60,455 nucleotides of DNA from JBBIMS01 sp964531645 (GCA_964531645.1 CAZHEF010000012.1:1-60455), one strand, 5' to 3'. Numbered from the stretch's first letter, positions 17,732 through 27,145 are shown. The notes: generated by a model from the sequence alone, not told the origin. Made by a program: numbers and translations.

Positions 17732-20326
17732 TCAGAACAAATAAAGGGAATTGAAGAGAAGCTTGAAGGTCTGGTGAGTCTGACCTCTGTGGATAACACT
17801 CAATCCATACAAAACCGCTTTCCCTTTTTTGCAATCAGCCTCTACAAGAGTAGATTTATTGAAGATCATCTTTTCTCCATGGATATAACCACTCAATAAT
17901 ATTGAGTCTTCAGGATATTTTACAACTGATTTTGCTGTTCCATCCTTTCCATAAGATGGTATAACTGTAAAGGCAGGAGAATACTCAAAAAATGATGAAC
18001 TCTCATTTTCCATTCCATAGGCAATTGGATTGCTTGTGTCGCATTCTACTCTCAAAATAGAGCCTGAACAGTAAAAATCATCAGGTTTTACATCTTTCAG
18101 GATATTTATCACAGGGAGTTTTAAAATATCTATTGCAAAGTCACAGGAATCTCCAATTGCAATAAGTTTACCTCCTCTCTCTACAAAATCTTTCAAGTTT
18201 ATAATCCCAATTTCTCCAATCCCTCCAACAAATTCAGGAGGCATTGTTCCTGGTTTGTGTCCTTCAATTATTGAGTTGGGATCCTCGGATGGAATTATTA
18301 TAATATCGAATCTGTCATTGAGACTTCCAGCTTTAACATCACTGTTGTGAATACTCTCATATGGAAATTCAAACTGTTCAATAACCCAGCGTGTCCATCC
18401 CTCATCAATATTTGCCGTCCATGATTGATAGAGCCCAATCCTTCCCTTCCTGATTTTCATGGTGGAGTTTCCATTCACTCTTTCCTTTGTTGTTTCTATG
18501 TTTAAAGATAACTCCTTTGCAATCTCTTCCATCAAACTTCTTTTTACTGAGCCCGATGGAATTAGAATTGTCCCTTCTGGGTATTTTTTTTCGTTCAATT
18601 GAATTTCTTTTTTAGTCCAGAGAACCTCTCCGCCTTTTTTAAGTATTCTATTCATAGCTTTAAAAGAGTTATTTACAGAATGATTTAATATATAGAAATT
18701 TCCTGGTTCACCCACCTTTCCTGATCTTGGAGTAACTTCCTTGACAGGAGACATATTTACTTTTAAAGGAGTATTCACAGCAACTGCTTTAACTCCCATG
18801 TGGAGGCTCAGTGTCCATCCTGTGACATCATAACTTCTGAGAGGGGAACCATCGAATTTTTTGGGTTCCACAATACCCTGCCAGAGGGAAGGATATTTCT
18901 TTAAATCAGGATATTTTTGAATTTCAAGAATGTTTTTTACATATAGACCGTAGGGTTGAGAAGATGATATGATGAATGTTCCAGATGGATATTTAATCCC
19001 ATCGGAAACAAATGGTTCGTTAGCTCTGTAGATTTTAACTCCCAAGAGCTGAAGCCTTTGAAGCATAAGAATCGCAGTTGGATAATCCCTTTGCTCCTCT
19101 GGAACAATCCAGCCATAAGGAGGTTCTTTCTTGAATTTTTCAATTACATCTTTACCCATTTTATATATGTTATACAAAAGTTCCTCTTTATGGTCTCTTG
19201 CTGTTTTCAAAACTGCTCTGGATGACGTTAGAACATATTCTACCGCATCCCTTAGCCTCCACCATCCTCCCTTCCATGGAGACGGGTAAAAGGCAGATAT
19301 TGTGAGATCCTTGTATTCTTCAGGAAAATCTTTGACTGTATAGAAACGAGGGGTAGCATATCTGTATAAAGCTGTCTCGGTTAATAGTGAAATTATATTG
19401 TGGGAATCAACTACTTGAGTGACATAGCCTGGATACCATGTGTCAAAATGAACCCTTGAAATTGCCCCATCCTTTCCTTCCTTATCAAACTCAGCGCCCA
19501 TTCTTGAACCAATTAAATTTTGCCATCTTATTATGAGAGGATGAACATTGGGATTTGTGGGTTCAGAGTTGGGCGGGATCCATATCCTTGCTGGAAAGGG
19601 AGCAGTCTGATGATGATTTAAAAGAATTTGGGGGAACCATTCATGGTGAAGGATTTTGCTTAGATTCTGAATCTCGATGGTGTTTGCCATGTAGGAGTCT
19701 CGATTGTTGTCATGACCGACATATTTGTGATAAAGCCAAGGTAGAGGAGAGACCTCAAAGGGCGTTCCAAGATTCCTCCTGTACCAGTCTGCAACTATTG
19801 TCATTCCGTCAGGATTCGGAAATACAACAAGAGTAATTACATTATCTCTTATGGATGAAATTTCAGGATCTTCTGAGCTCACAAGCTGGTAAATCAATTC
19901 TATATTATGCTGGGCTGGGGCACATTCGGTGGCGTGGAGACCTCCATCTATGTAAACAATAGCCTTCCCTTCCTTTGCGAGTTTTTTTGCCTCTTCAGGA
20001 GAAACTTCACAAAGGGAAAGTTTTCTTGCAATATCTTTATATCGATTAAGATTTTTAATATTTTCTTCCGATGAAATTACAGCATAAAGCATGTCTCTTC
20101 CGAGAGTTGATTTTCCCATATTTAGAAGGACCATTCTATCAGTTGCTTCATCGAGGACTTTTAAATATTTTATCGCTTCCTCGTAAGACGCAAGAAAATA
20201 ATCCTCTCCTATTTCATGTCCAAGAATATCTTTTGGCTTTGGGACTGTTATGGAAAATAACTGAAAGTAGAAAACAAAAATTGAAAGAAGTAAAATCCAA
20301 AATAAAATTTTTAAACCCTTTTTCAT
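17732..20326 (-). CDS. Secreted M14-family zinc carboxypeptidase-like protein
   Basis: A large exported peptidase (864 residues). A signal or anchor helix at residues 5-25 is followed by an M14-type catalytic domain: zinc ligands His131 and Glu134 in 'GGLHATE', a later His in 'LLNHHQT', and a candidate catalytic Glu in 'LLTETALYRY'. The C-terminal half (about 500-860) is unlike small carboxypeptidases and resembles the long M14 proteins of protein-degrading Acidobacteriota and Bacteroidota. ATG at 20326 was chosen over an upstream ATG because GGAGG precedes it by 5 nt and overlaps the alternative start region. It has its own promoter and heads a four-gene run. Likely supports peptide scavenging. 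Confidence 0.88.
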   Translation of the reverse strand: MKKGLKILFWILLLSIFVFYFQLFSITVPKPKDILGHEIGEDYFLASYEEAIKYLKVLDEATDRMVLLNMGKSTLGRDMLYAVISSEENIKNLNRYKDIARKLSLCEVSPEEAKKLAKEGKAIVYIDGGLHATECAPAQHNIELIYQLVSSEDPEISSIRDNVITLVVFPNPDGMTIVADWYRRNLGTPFEVSPLPWLYHKYVGHDNNRDSYMANTIEIQNLSKILHHEWFPQILLNHHQTAPFPARIWIPPNSEPTNPNVHPLIIRWQNLIGSRMGAEFDKEGKDGAISRVHFDTWYPGYVTQVVDSHNIISLLTETALYRYATPRFYTVKDFPEEYKDLTISAFYPSPWKGGWWRLRDAVEYVLTSSRAVLKTARDHKEELLYNIYKMGKDVIEKFKKEPPYGWIVPEEQRDYPTAILMLQRLQLLGVKIYRANEPFVSDGIKYPSGTFIISSSQPYGLYVKNILEIQKYPDLKKYPSLWQGIVEPKKFDGSPLRSYDVTGWTLSLHMGVKAVAVNTPLKVNMSPVKEVTPRSGKVGEPGNFYILNHSVNNSFKAMNRILKKGGEVLWTKKEIQLNEKKYPEGTILIPSGSVKRSLMEEIAKELSLNIETTKERVNGNSTMKIRKGRIGLYQSWTANIDEGWTRWVIEQFEFPYESIHNSDVKAGSLNDRFDIIIIPSEDPNSIIEGHKPGTMPPEFVGGIGEIGIINLKDFVERGGKLIAIGDSCDFAIDILKLPVINILKDVKPDDFYCSGSILRVECDTSNPIAYGMENESSSFFEYSPAFTVIPSYGKDGTAKSVVKYPEDSILLSGYIHGEKMIFNKSTLVEADCKKGKAVLYGLSVIHRGQTHQTFKLLFNSLYLF

Positions 20327-20366
20327 CTTGTCCTCCAACATTTTCTACGACTAATTTCAAATCAAA

Positions 20367-20395
20367 GTTATAGACCTTTATTCTCTTAAAGTCAA
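20367..20395 (-). promoter_or_regulatory. Promoter of the M14 peptidase gene
   Basis: On the minus strand TTGACT (20395-20390), 17 nt, TATAAC (20372-20367). The start near 20360 gives a leader of about 34 nt with a proper GGAGG, in contrast to the short leaders elsewhere in the window. Confidence 0.55.
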
Positions 20396-20420
20396 ATTTT
20401 TTTTATTCTCAAAAAACTGG

Positions 20421-20426
20421 TAAAAT
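20421..20426 (+). promoter_or_regulatory. Extended -10 element directly before the zinc-ribbon gene
   Basis: TG-N-TAAAAT with the hexamer at 20421-20426 ends 6 nt before the ATG at 20433. Transcription would begin at the start codon itself. No clear -35 and no ribosome site are present. Candidate leaderless gene. Confidence 0.35.
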
Positions 20427-20432
20427 TAAAGA

Positions 20433-20903
20433 ATGGAAAAGAGAATATGCCCGATTTGCGAGGGCTTTCTGGAAAAGATTGAAGTTCCTAATAAATATGG
20501 AATTATCATAAGGATAGACAGATGTCCCTCTGGTTGTGAATTATGGTTTGACCAGTTTGAGCTTTATCAGATCAATTTTAAGGAGTCTGAAAGGGTTGTA
20601 GCTGATTTGTCTTCAAAGGTTTCTGAGGAAAAAGATAAAATCCTTTGTCCTGTCTGCAGAATTCCAATGGTAAAAATGAAAACTTCATATTTTTCAGAAG
20701 AGATTTTACTTGATTACTGTAATGGATGTTCTGGAATCTGGGTTGATAGAGATAAGCTATTAATGTATAAAAGTCTTCAAGAAAAGAAAACAAAAAGAGT
20801 ATTTAAAGAATTTGAAAGGGATGTTAACTACCTTTCTGCAGGTTTAATAAATGAGGAGAATAAAGGGGAGACACTCCTTGACCTTTTGCTAAAGCTATTT
20901 TAG
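20433..20903 (+). CDS. Protein with two zf-TFIIB-like zinc ribbons
   Basis: A 156-residue cytoplasmic protein with two copies of a treble-Cys ribbon: 'CPICEGFL...CPSGCELWFD' at residues 6-40 and 'CPVCRIPM...CNGCSGIWVD' at residues 72-106. Each ends in the 'GxWxD' signature of the zf-TFIIB (COG3809) family. These bacterial proteins are common but functionally unassigned. There is no membrane segment. The gene is divergent from the M14 peptidase gene and appears leaderless. A 246-bp gap with only AT-rich repeat-like sequence separates it from the DUF507 genes. Confidence 0.8.
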   Translation: MEKRICPICEGFLEKIEVPNKYGIIIRIDRCPSGCELWFDQFELYQINFKESERVVADLSSKVSEEKDKILCPVCRIPMVKMKTSYFSEEILLDYCNGCSGIWVDRDKLLMYKSLQEKKTKRVFKEFERDVNYLSAGLINEENKGETLLDLLLKLF

Positions 20904-21149
20904 CTCCAATTACCAATTTTTAAATACTCGAGGAAAGAGCATTGGAAATTGAAGATTTTAAAATGCAAAATGAAAGAATTTCATCTTCCGAAGCCAGTAT
21001 TTTGTAGTGTGAAGCATTGGTTCTTGGACTTTGGTCATTGGTTACCCAGTATTTATTTGCTTTTTTAAGGTTAACTCATTAAAATTTAGGAAAATCAACA
21101 CTTTATAAGATTGTTGAAAAATTTCCACAATTGTGATAAAAATTAATTT
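20904..21149 (+). other. Intergenic region with degenerate AT-rich microrepeats
   Basis: 246 bp without a credible gene. It contains fragments such as 'CAATTACCAATTTTTAAA', 'ATTGGAAATTGAAGA' and 'TTGGTCATTGG', which recur in style in the gaps at 29.1-29.3 kb and elsewhere. A possible TTGTTG (21111) and GATAAA (21135) pair lies just before the DUF507 gene and would give an almost leaderless mRNA. Confidence 0.35.
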
Positions 21150-21428
21150 ATGAGGTTATCAAAGAGTGAAATAGATTTTTTGGCATTCGAAATAGTAAAA
21201 ACTTTATTAAAAGAGAACAGGATTACAACCCTCGATAAAGAAGCACTTGTAGAAAGTATTTCTAAGATTCTTACCGATGATTTCTCTCAAGAAGACAAGC
21301 TAGATGAAGAGGTGAGGGAGATACTGAACAGGTATTCGGAGGAAATCCGAAAAGGAAACATTGAGTATCAGACAATTTTCAGAATGATCAAACAAAGACT
21401 TGCTAAGGAAAGGAAGATAGTCCTATGA
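21150..21428 (+). CDS. DUF507 family protein (first copy)
   Basis: A 92-residue all-helical protein of the DUF507 family: 'MRLSKSEIDFLAFEIVKTLL' at the start and a C-terminal 'IEYQTIFRMIKQRLAKERK' that matches the family layout. The function is unknown in all bacteria. Two copies side by side are common in delta-proteobacteria, Acidobacteriota and relatives. There is no ribosome site before the ATG, in line with a leaderless start. The TGA overlaps the ATG of the second copy (ATGA). Confidence 0.85.
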   Translation: MRLSKSEIDFLAFEIVKTLLKENRITTLDKEALVESISKILTDDFSQEDKLDEEVREILNRYSEEIRKGNIEYQTIFRMIKQRLAKERKIVL

Positions 21429-21715
21429 TGCAAAGACTCTCAAAAGAAAAAATAAACTACCTTGCAAAGGTTATAACTAATTTTCTTCTTGCTGACAATA
21501 ATGTTGATTTTCTTGAAGATGCGGGAGAAATAAGGCATACAATAGTGAGGACAATAGAAACAGTACTCAGTGAATTTGATAAAATTTCCAAATCTGCAAT
21601 TAAAAAGATCGAATCTCAGAAAAAAGCAGTTGTTGAGGGAAGCAGGGAATGGGAAATTCTTTATAGAAAATATTACAATGAGGAGCTTTCAAAACTACCG
21701 AGAATCTGGGATTAA
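21425..21715 (+). CDS. DUF507 family protein (second copy)
   Basis: A 96-residue paralogue of the preceding protein ('RLSKEKINYLAKVITNFLL' at the start). The four-base overlap with the first copy implies coupled translation and probably a hetero-oligomer (inference). It may start at either of two adjacent ATG codons (21425 or 21428). The thioesterase gene follows within 4 nt, so the three genes form one unit. Confidence 0.85.
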   Translation: MMQRLSKEKINYLAKVITNFLLADNNVDFLEDAGEIRHTIVRTIETVLSEFDKISKSAIKKIESQKKAVVEGSREWEILYRKYYNEELSKLPRIWD

Positions 21716-21718
21716 TTG

Positions 21719-22114
21719 ATGGACTCTGTTGCTGTAGAAGAGAGGGTTAGATATGCAGAAACAGACCAGATGGGTGTAGCCCATCACTCCTCCTATTTCC
21801 TCTGGTTTGAAATTGGAAGAACTGAATTCTGCAGAAGGAAAGGACTTCCCTATTCAGAGATTGAAAAGAAGGGTTTTTATCTTGTTGTGGTAGAGGTCTA
21901 CTGTAGGTACAGAAAGCCATTATTTTATGACCAGAAATTTAAAATCAGGACCAAACTTGAGGAGATAAACGGGAAAAAAGTTAAATTTTCTTACCAGCTC
22001 ATCGCTGAGGATGGAAATCTACACGCTGAAGGGTATTCTCTTCATGTTGCCACTGATAAAAATGGAAAAGTAGCTACTATTCCAGAAGATATAATCTCAC
22101 TACTAACAAGTTGA
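21719..22114 (+). CDS. Acyl-CoA thioesterase (YbgC/4HBT hotdog fold)
   Basis: A 131-residue hotdog-fold thioesterase. The family motif is 'RYAETDQMGVAHHSSYFLWFE', in which the Asp of 'TDQMG' is the catalytic residue of 4-hydroxybenzoyl-CoA-type thioesterases. 'FEIGRTEF' and 'CRYRKPLFYDQ' follow as in YbgC. It would hydrolyse short or medium acyl-CoAs in the cytoplasm. ATG at 21719 is preferred over the TTG one codon earlier. It is convergent with the outer-membrane protein gene, and a small dyad lies between the stops. Confidence 0.9.
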   Translation: MDSVAVEERVRYAETDQMGVAHHSSYFLWFEIGRTEFCRRKGLPYSEIEKKGFYLVVVEVYCRYRKPLFYDQKFKIRTKLEEINGKKVKFSYQLIAEDGNLHAEGYSLHVATDKNGKVATIPEDIISLLTS

Positions 22115-22123
22115 GATTTTCGT

Positions 22124-22155
22124 AAAGTTTATAAGTTTTTGAGAAGCTAAACTTT
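22124..22155. terminator. Candidate bidirectional terminator
   Basis: AAAGTTTA (22124-22131) and TAAACTTT (22148-22155) are a perfect 8-bp inverted repeat with a 16-nt loop, followed by more T residues, between two convergent genes. The stem is AT-rich, so it would be weak. Confidence 0.35.
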
Positions 22156-23493
22156 TTAAAAGCTATACTTTGCCTTTACAAGAATTTCATCCATATCCTT
22201 CAATCTTCCAAAATTTGTTGAACCTTTACTACTTATTGTCCTTAAGCCAAGAGTTATTGATATATTATCGAATGGCTTGTATTCGAAAGATGGATAATAA
22301 ATTATTGCATAGTTATTTTTATCTTTAAATTCAATTGCTCCAGAGAGGGGAACAAGCTTTAGTTTTTCGTGGAATAGTTTCCATTCAAGTTGCATGGTCA
22401 GATAATCTTCAAGATTTTTTCTTCCCCTTTCGTGGACAAAGCCGTGAACAAACTGCGTGTTAATATAAATACCGTTTTTGAAAGTGTAATCCATTCCGAG
22501 GGTATATTTTAGATAAGGACTATCGCTTAAAGCAGTTGATTCAATTGTGTAAAGTCCTAAATAAGAAGTCTTAAGCATAACTTCCTCGGGGAAAAAGAAT
22601 CCCGCTTCTCCCCAGATCCCTATATCTCCGATTGAGCCAGAAAAATCAGCACCTAAAACTTTCATCCTTGGATATATCAGATTCGTAACAACATCTATTT
22701 CCTTTGCAAATGTTATATTCTCTATTTTGAGATAGTTTATAATGGGGAGATCATCTCTTCCGTAAAGATAACTCAATGAAAAATCGTATCCTGCAAGGTT
22801 TGTTGAAACTTTGATTCCCGCAATCATATTCTCTTTTATATTATTTTTTGGCATTATTATCCTGTCCTGAACATTTCTCAGTTTGAATTCTGCGCCAGCA
22901 TCCATTATTTGGACAGGAAGGATTAAAACAGAGGACCATTGTGGAAGTGGAAGAACTGCGGGAGTAAAATTTGGAACAAAAACTCCCTGAATTGTAAAGT
23001 TTCCGAGATAATAAGTTGCTTTTATTCCATCTGAGCCAATATGTCTTCCTATATCCCATATGTCCTCAAAATCATCTGGATTTATATTATCAGTTGGGTT
23101 TATTTTATCCGCTGTTCCCCATGCGATCCTCTGTCTTCCGATTCTTATGTCAAGATTTTTTGTAAGAAATCCATAAATATCCAGATAAGCCTCCCTTATC
23201 TCAAAATCAACAGGAGATATTTTTTCTTTGAAAAAAAGGTCAGAGCTTGAAGAAACTGAATGGAATCCGAGGGATTTTACCCAGATATCGCTGAAGAATT
23301 TGGAATTCTCAGATGTTTCGTATTCGCTCTGTAAATCGAGCCTGTACTCTTTGAAAGAGAAATCTCCATTTTTTGTGAAAAATCTGTGATCAATTTGTAA
23401 ATATCCACTCCACTTTAAGCCATTTCCTGATTCTTCAGCAAAATTTAAGGTTAGAAGGAAAAAGCTCATAAATGGGATTAAAAACCTTCTCAT
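22156..23493 (-). CDS. DUF1302-like outer-membrane beta-barrel protein
   Basis: A 445-residue protein with a signal peptide (MRRFLIPFMSFFLLTLNFAE) and alternating beta-strands ending in Phe ('VKAKYSF'), as expected for an outer-membrane barrel. 'DIRIGRQRIAWGTADKINPTD' is the DUF1302-type signature. In other bacteria this family is encoded beside MMPL/RND transporters and LolA-like proteins, exactly as here, and the set is thought to move lipids or hydrophobic compounds through the envelope. There is a strong ribosome site (AGGAGG). It lies 10 nt after the LolA-like gene. Confidence 0.85.
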   Translation of the reverse strand: MRRFLIPFMSFFLLTLNFAEESGNGLKWSGYLQIDHRFFTKNGDFSFKEYRLDLQSEYETSENSKFFSDIWVKSLGFHSVSSSSDLFFKEKISPVDFEIREAYLDIYGFLTKNLDIRIGRQRIAWGTADKINPTDNINPDDFEDIWDIGRHIGSDGIKATYYLGNFTIQGVFVPNFTPAVLPLPQWSSVLILPVQIMDAGAEFKLRNVQDRIIMPKNNIKENMIAGIKVSTNLAGYDFSLSYLYGRDDLPIINYLKIENITFAKEIDVVTNLIYPRMKVLGADFSGSIGDIGIWGEAGFFFPEEVMLKTSYLGLYTIESTALSDSPYLKYTLGMDYTFKNGIYINTQFVHGFVHERGRKNLEDYLTMQLEWKLFHEKLKLVPLSGAIEFKDKNNYAIIYYPSFEYKPFDNISITLGLRTISSKGSTNFGRLKDMDEILVKAKYSF

Positions 23494-23503
23494 AATTCTC
23501 CTC

Positions 23504-24247
23504 CTATCTCATCAGATATCTTTCTGTGAAAAGTTCATCTGATAAATTTGAATCAAGCTTTATTTCAATTGTTTCCATAATTGATTTTCTTCCCTCCTTT
23601 AAATCCTCCATTTGAAGTTCCTTACTTATCCAGTAGTTTCCAATTTTTTCTATTCTCCCCATTTTAATTACTTTATAAAGTTTATCTCCTTTATCGTAAA
23701 GTTCAACCTTTGAAGGATAGAAATTTTCACTCCTTACCCACATAATCATTTTTGAATACTGAGTTTTAGTTTCTGGCTTTGGTTTTAGAAGAAGGACATA
23801 TTGATTATCCTCGGTTCTCAAGAATTCTGGAACCCATCCCTCAGAGTATCTTTTAGCTTCCATATCTTCATATGTAAAATCAGTTCCCGCAAACTTTGTG
23901 TTCTTTACATGGGATGCAATTCTTCTTGTTTTTGCGAAAGCAGGTAAATAAAGATACATTACCTCATTGGGAAGGGAAAGGAAGCCGATCCCTTTGTGCT
24001 CAGCAGGAGAGAGAAATTTCACAAGCCTTTTGTTGCTCCCCTTCTGGAGCATTATCATTTCCCTTTCCTCTTTTCTTCCTTTTTTATCAATAATCGTTAG
24101 CTTGGTTTTTACATCCTTATCTTTTGGAGCATTCAGAGTGTCATCGACCTTTTCAAGAATCTGGGAAGGGGTTAGTTCGGTCTCTTGAGACAAAACTAAA
24201 AAGTTAACCATCAAAATTCCCAGTAAAATAAATTTAAGAAGCTTCAT
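23504..24247 (-). CDS. Outer-membrane lipoprotein-sorting protein (LolA-like, COG2834)
   Basis: A 247-residue periplasmic protein with a signal peptide. The mature part shows 'RLVKFLSPAEHKGIGFLSLPNEVMYLYLP' style motifs, spread over residues about 80-115, and 'FAGTDFTYEDM', typical of the COG2834 group associated with RND transporters. It probably shuttles a lipid or lipoprotein between the MMPL pump and the DUF1302 barrel. The gene overlaps the MMPL gene by 14 nt and has its own AGGAGG site inside that overlap. Confidence 0.87.
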   Translation of the reverse strand: MKLLKFILLGILMVNFLVLSQETELTPSQILEKVDDTLNAPKDKDVKTKLTIIDKKGRKEEREMIMLQKGSNKRLVKFLSPAEHKGIGFLSLPNEVMYLYLPAFAKTRRIASHVKNTKFAGTDFTYEDMEAKRYSEGWVPEFLRTEDNQYVLLLKPKPETKTQYSKMIMWVRSENFYPSKVELYDKGDKLYKVIKMGRIEKIGNYWISKELQMEDLKEGRKSIMETIEIKLDSNLSDELFTERYLMR

Positions 24248-26492
24248 TTTTACCTCCTGACATGGAATTTTTATTTTTAATAATTTTTGCCTTTGTAAGA
24301 AGAATAACAGCGGGTAGAAGAGTTAAAGCTCCCACCCCTGAACTTAACATTGTTATTGCCACAAGAAGGCCGAATCTTCTTAAAGGAATTAAATTTGCAA
24401 ATATAAGAACAAGAAATCCAAAGGCAACTGTTATCATGTTTGTTGTGATAGCTTTTCCTGTCGTTGTTAGGGTTGAATGGAGAGCTTCAATTTTCGATGA
24501 TTTTTTTTGAATTTCGAATCTGTATCTGTTTAAAAAATGAATTGAGTAGTCAATCCCAATTCCTATGGAAACACTTCCTACAAGAACAGTTGCAATGTCG
24601 AGGGGTATGCTTGCAAATCCCATAACACCGAAAATAATGAAGAGGGTAAAGATAATAGGTATCAAACCTATGAGCCCCCCACTGGCGGAGCTTAATAAAG
24701 CAACAAGGCAAAGAAAAACAAGAACTAATGCAATGGAGAGGCTTGTAATCTGACTTTTTAAAAGGGAACTGTCGAGATGACTGTAAATCAAAGGCATGCC
24801 AGTGAAAGAGAAATTTATTTCAGAACCATTCATCTTTGCAATATAATCATCTATAATTTTTATAAGTTTATTCATCTCATCAATATCAAGATTCGGTATT
24901 GTTGCCTGTATGAGAGCTTCTGTCTTATCATGATTTAAAAGCTGTTCCACAATCTCCTCTCCTTCGATAAGGAAAAGAAGATTCTGAACCTTTTCCTTTG
25001 TGTCCGGAATTCTCTTGCCCTCACCCATCAAGTCATTCATCTCTTCAATGTAGTCAACAATAGAGTGAGAATTGGAAACATAACTGATGCCATTTAGAAA
25101 ATTCTGCATATCCTTTATCTTTTTCAGAATCTCTGGTGATTGAATGTCTCCTTTAACAAGAATGTGAATTGGAATAGAGCCTCCAAACTTTCTTTCAAGA
25201 ATTTTTTCACTTTTCTGTATATGGCTTTCTTTATCAAAATAGCTAACAATATTTGATTTTCTGTGGATTAGAGAAGTTCCGATGACCGAGGCGATGATTA
25301 TGAGTAAAAAGAGAGCGACGGTGATTTTTTCTTTTTTTAATATCCATAAAGAGACCCCTTCAAGTTTATCAAGAATTTTAAATTTTTCAGTGAAGGAATA
25401 TTTTTTGACCTTTATTAGTGAAAGTAGAACAGGAACCAGTGTTATTGATAGCAAAAGGGAAATTATAACTCCCAGGGAAGAAAAAAGGCCGAATTCTCTT
25501 ATCGCTGTCAGATAGGAACCACCTATGAAAGAGAGGAACCCTGCAACAGTGGTAAGTCCTGCAAGAATTATTGAAATGGAGACCTCTTTAAATGCATCAC
25601 CAAAATTTAAGCCCTTTTTTATACTCTCATCGAATTTACTAACCATATGAATACTGTAGGCACTTCCAATGGCAAGAAGGAGGACAGGTATAGCATCGGA
25701 AATTACTGTCAAGGGAACTTTAAATAAACTCATCAAACCAAGGGTCCAGATAGTGCTTATGAGAACAGAAATCAATGGAAGGGAGACTCCCCTTAAAGTC
25801 AAGAAGTTTAAATAGAGAGTAATTATTATAATCAGTCCGACAAGGGGTGTCAGAAGCTTTAAGTCTTTTATGATGAAATCGCCAATCTCAGCCAGCTGGA
25901 AAGGAAGACCACCAAAGTAAACATCTCCTTTTACCTCTGATTTTGAAATTATTTCTCTGACCTCCTTTGTTACCTTTCTTCTGTCTACTTCCTTTGAAAT
26001 AGAGACAATTATAAGGGTTGACTTTCCATCGCTGGATACAATCCTGCCCCTGTACCTTTTCTTTGAAAAGGTGTAATCTCTTAACTTTTTAAGTTCCTCC
26101 TGTGTAGCAGGAAGATTGTATTCATCTATCAATTTTCCAATTTCAATTCCCTCTTCACTCTTTTTTATGTCAATAATGTCTGTTAAACTTATAACAAACT
26201 CGACTCCATCAAGTAATTTCAACTTGCTGGTCAACTCGTTAATTTTCTCAATATTCTCCTTTATGAAAACATTCTCAGTTTCTATGGCAGAAATAGCAAG
26301 AAAACTTCCTCCGAACTCCTCTCCGATGTAGTCTGCAAGTTTTACTGCTGGATCCGATTTCGGAAGATATGTTACTAAATCAGGATTAATTTTGAGATTT
26401 TTAATCTGATAGCCGAAAAATAATGTTACACCAAGAATAACTATTATTACTACCCATCTGAACTTAATAAGAAAATTATAAAACCTTTCCAC
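24234..26492 (-). CDS. MMPL/RND-family transporter
   Basis: A 752-residue inner-membrane transporter with about twelve helices: TM1 at 12-30, a periplasmic loop, a five-helix block (about 205-360), then the same arrangement again (about 390-740). It is half the size of tripartite efflux pumps and resembles HpnN/MmpL-type lipid exporters. The motif 'VGSVSIGIGIDYSIHFLNRYR' in the second half is the sterol-sensing-like TM4 with the conserved Asp. The start is GTG with AAGGAG seven bases before it. First structural gene after tetR, so export of hydrophobic compounds under TetR control is likely. Confidence 0.9.
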   Translation of the reverse strand: MERFYNFLIKFRWVVIIVILGVTLFFGYQIKNLKINPDLVTYLPKSDPAVKLADYIGEEFGGSFLAISAIETENVFIKENIEKINELTSKLKLLDGVEFVISLTDIIDIKKSEEGIEIGKLIDEYNLPATQEELKKLRDYTFSKKRYRGRIVSSDGKSTLIIVSISKEVDRRKVTKEVREIISKSEVKGDVYFGGLPFQLAEIGDFIIKDLKLLTPLVGLIIIITLYLNFLTLRGVSLPLISVLISTIWTLGLMSLFKVPLTVISDAIPVLLLAIGSAYSIHMVSKFDESIKKGLNFGDAFKEVSISIILAGLTTVAGFLSFIGGSYLTAIREFGLFSSLGVIISLLLSITLVPVLLSLIKVKKYSFTEKFKILDKLEGVSLWILKKEKITVALFLLIIIASVIGTSLIHRKSNIVSYFDKESHIQKSEKILERKFGGSIPIHILVKGDIQSPEILKKIKDMQNFLNGISYVSNSHSIVDYIEEMNDLMGEGKRIPDTKEKVQNLLFLIEGEEIVEQLLNHDKTEALIQATIPNLDIDEMNKLIKIIDDYIAKMNGSEINFSFTGMPLIYSHLDSSLLKSQITSLSIALVLVFLCLVALLSSASGGLIGLIPIIFTLFIIFGVMGFASIPLDIATVLVGSVSIGIGIDYSIHFLNRYRFEIQKKSSKIEALHSTLTTTGKAITTNMITVAFGFLVLIFANLIPLRRFGLLVAITMLSSGVGALTLLPAVILLTKAKIIKNKNSMSGGKNEAS

Positions 26493-26509
26493 TTTCTATC
26501 TCCTTAAAA

Positions 26510-27100
26510 TCATCTTTTCAAAATACCATGGAAAAGAACACCGAGAAGGGCATCGATATCTCTATCAATTTTTGAAGGGTCCTCAGATACAGCCCAGGGA
26601 TACTCAAGCCCCTTCATGGCAGTAATAATTGCCCAAGAAGTTAGTTCCGGGTCTTCAACTCTGAAAACTCCTTTTCTATTTCCATCCTCTAAGATACCTT
26701 TAATGGTCTCAAACTCAAACCTATCATAATCCCTTCTCAGCTTCTGAACAAAACCATAATTCTCAAGGTAATCGTCCTTAAAGGCAGTATAAAAATTTGC
26801 CAGAGCATTAAAGGTTTTCATTCTTGTTTTAGAGTAGAGGACAAGTTTTTCCTTTGGGTCTTCAGTGTTATTTAAAACCTCCTCAAGTTTTTTCTTGAAA
26901 ATCTCTCCTTCCTTCTCCACAACAGCTTTAAGGATTTCCTCTTTACTTCTGAAATAATGATAAAGGGAACTTTTTGCTTTGTAGAGAGCCTTTGCAATAT
27001 CAATCATTGTTGTTTTTCTGAAACCAATTTTTGAAAAAATACCTCTTGCTGTCTCAATTATCTTTTCTCTTACAATATCTTTTTTGTTTATTTTGACCAT
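26510..27100 (-). CDS. TetR-family transcriptional regulator
   Basis: A 196-residue regulator. The N-terminal helix-turn-helix reads 'TTMIDIAKALYKAKSSLYHYF', the classic TetR DNA-recognition segment, and a variable ligand-binding domain follows. ATG at 27100 was chosen: the frame stays open upstream, but that part is low-complexity and holds the promoter, and all TetR proteins begin just before the first helix as here ('MVKINKKDIVREKI'). It lies 17 nt upstream of the MMPL gene, so it probably controls the whole TetR-MMPL-LolA-DUF1302 unit, including itself. Confidence 0.9.
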   Translation of the reverse strand: MVKINKKDIVREKIIETARGIFSKIGFRKTTMIDIAKALYKAKSSLYHYFRSKEEILKAVVEKEGEIFKKKLEEVLNNTEDPKEKLVLYSKTRMKTFNALANFYTAFKDDYLENYGFVQKLRRDYDRFEFETIKGILEDGNRKGVFRVEDPELTSWAIITAMKGLEYPWAVSEDPSKIDRDIDALLGVLFHGILKR

Positions 27101-27116
27101 TTTGTTCGAATAGTCA

Positions 27117-27145
27117 ATTTTAAAAAAATTTTTCCCTTTTGTCAA
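27117..27145 (-). promoter_or_regulatory. Promoter of the tetR-MMPL unit
   Basis: Minus strand: perfect TTGACA (27145-27140), 17 nt, TAAAAT (27122-27117). The start near 27110 leaves only about 10 nt before the ATG and no ribosome site. The leader includes TTCGAA (27105-27110), a possible core of a TetR operator. Confidence 0.6.
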
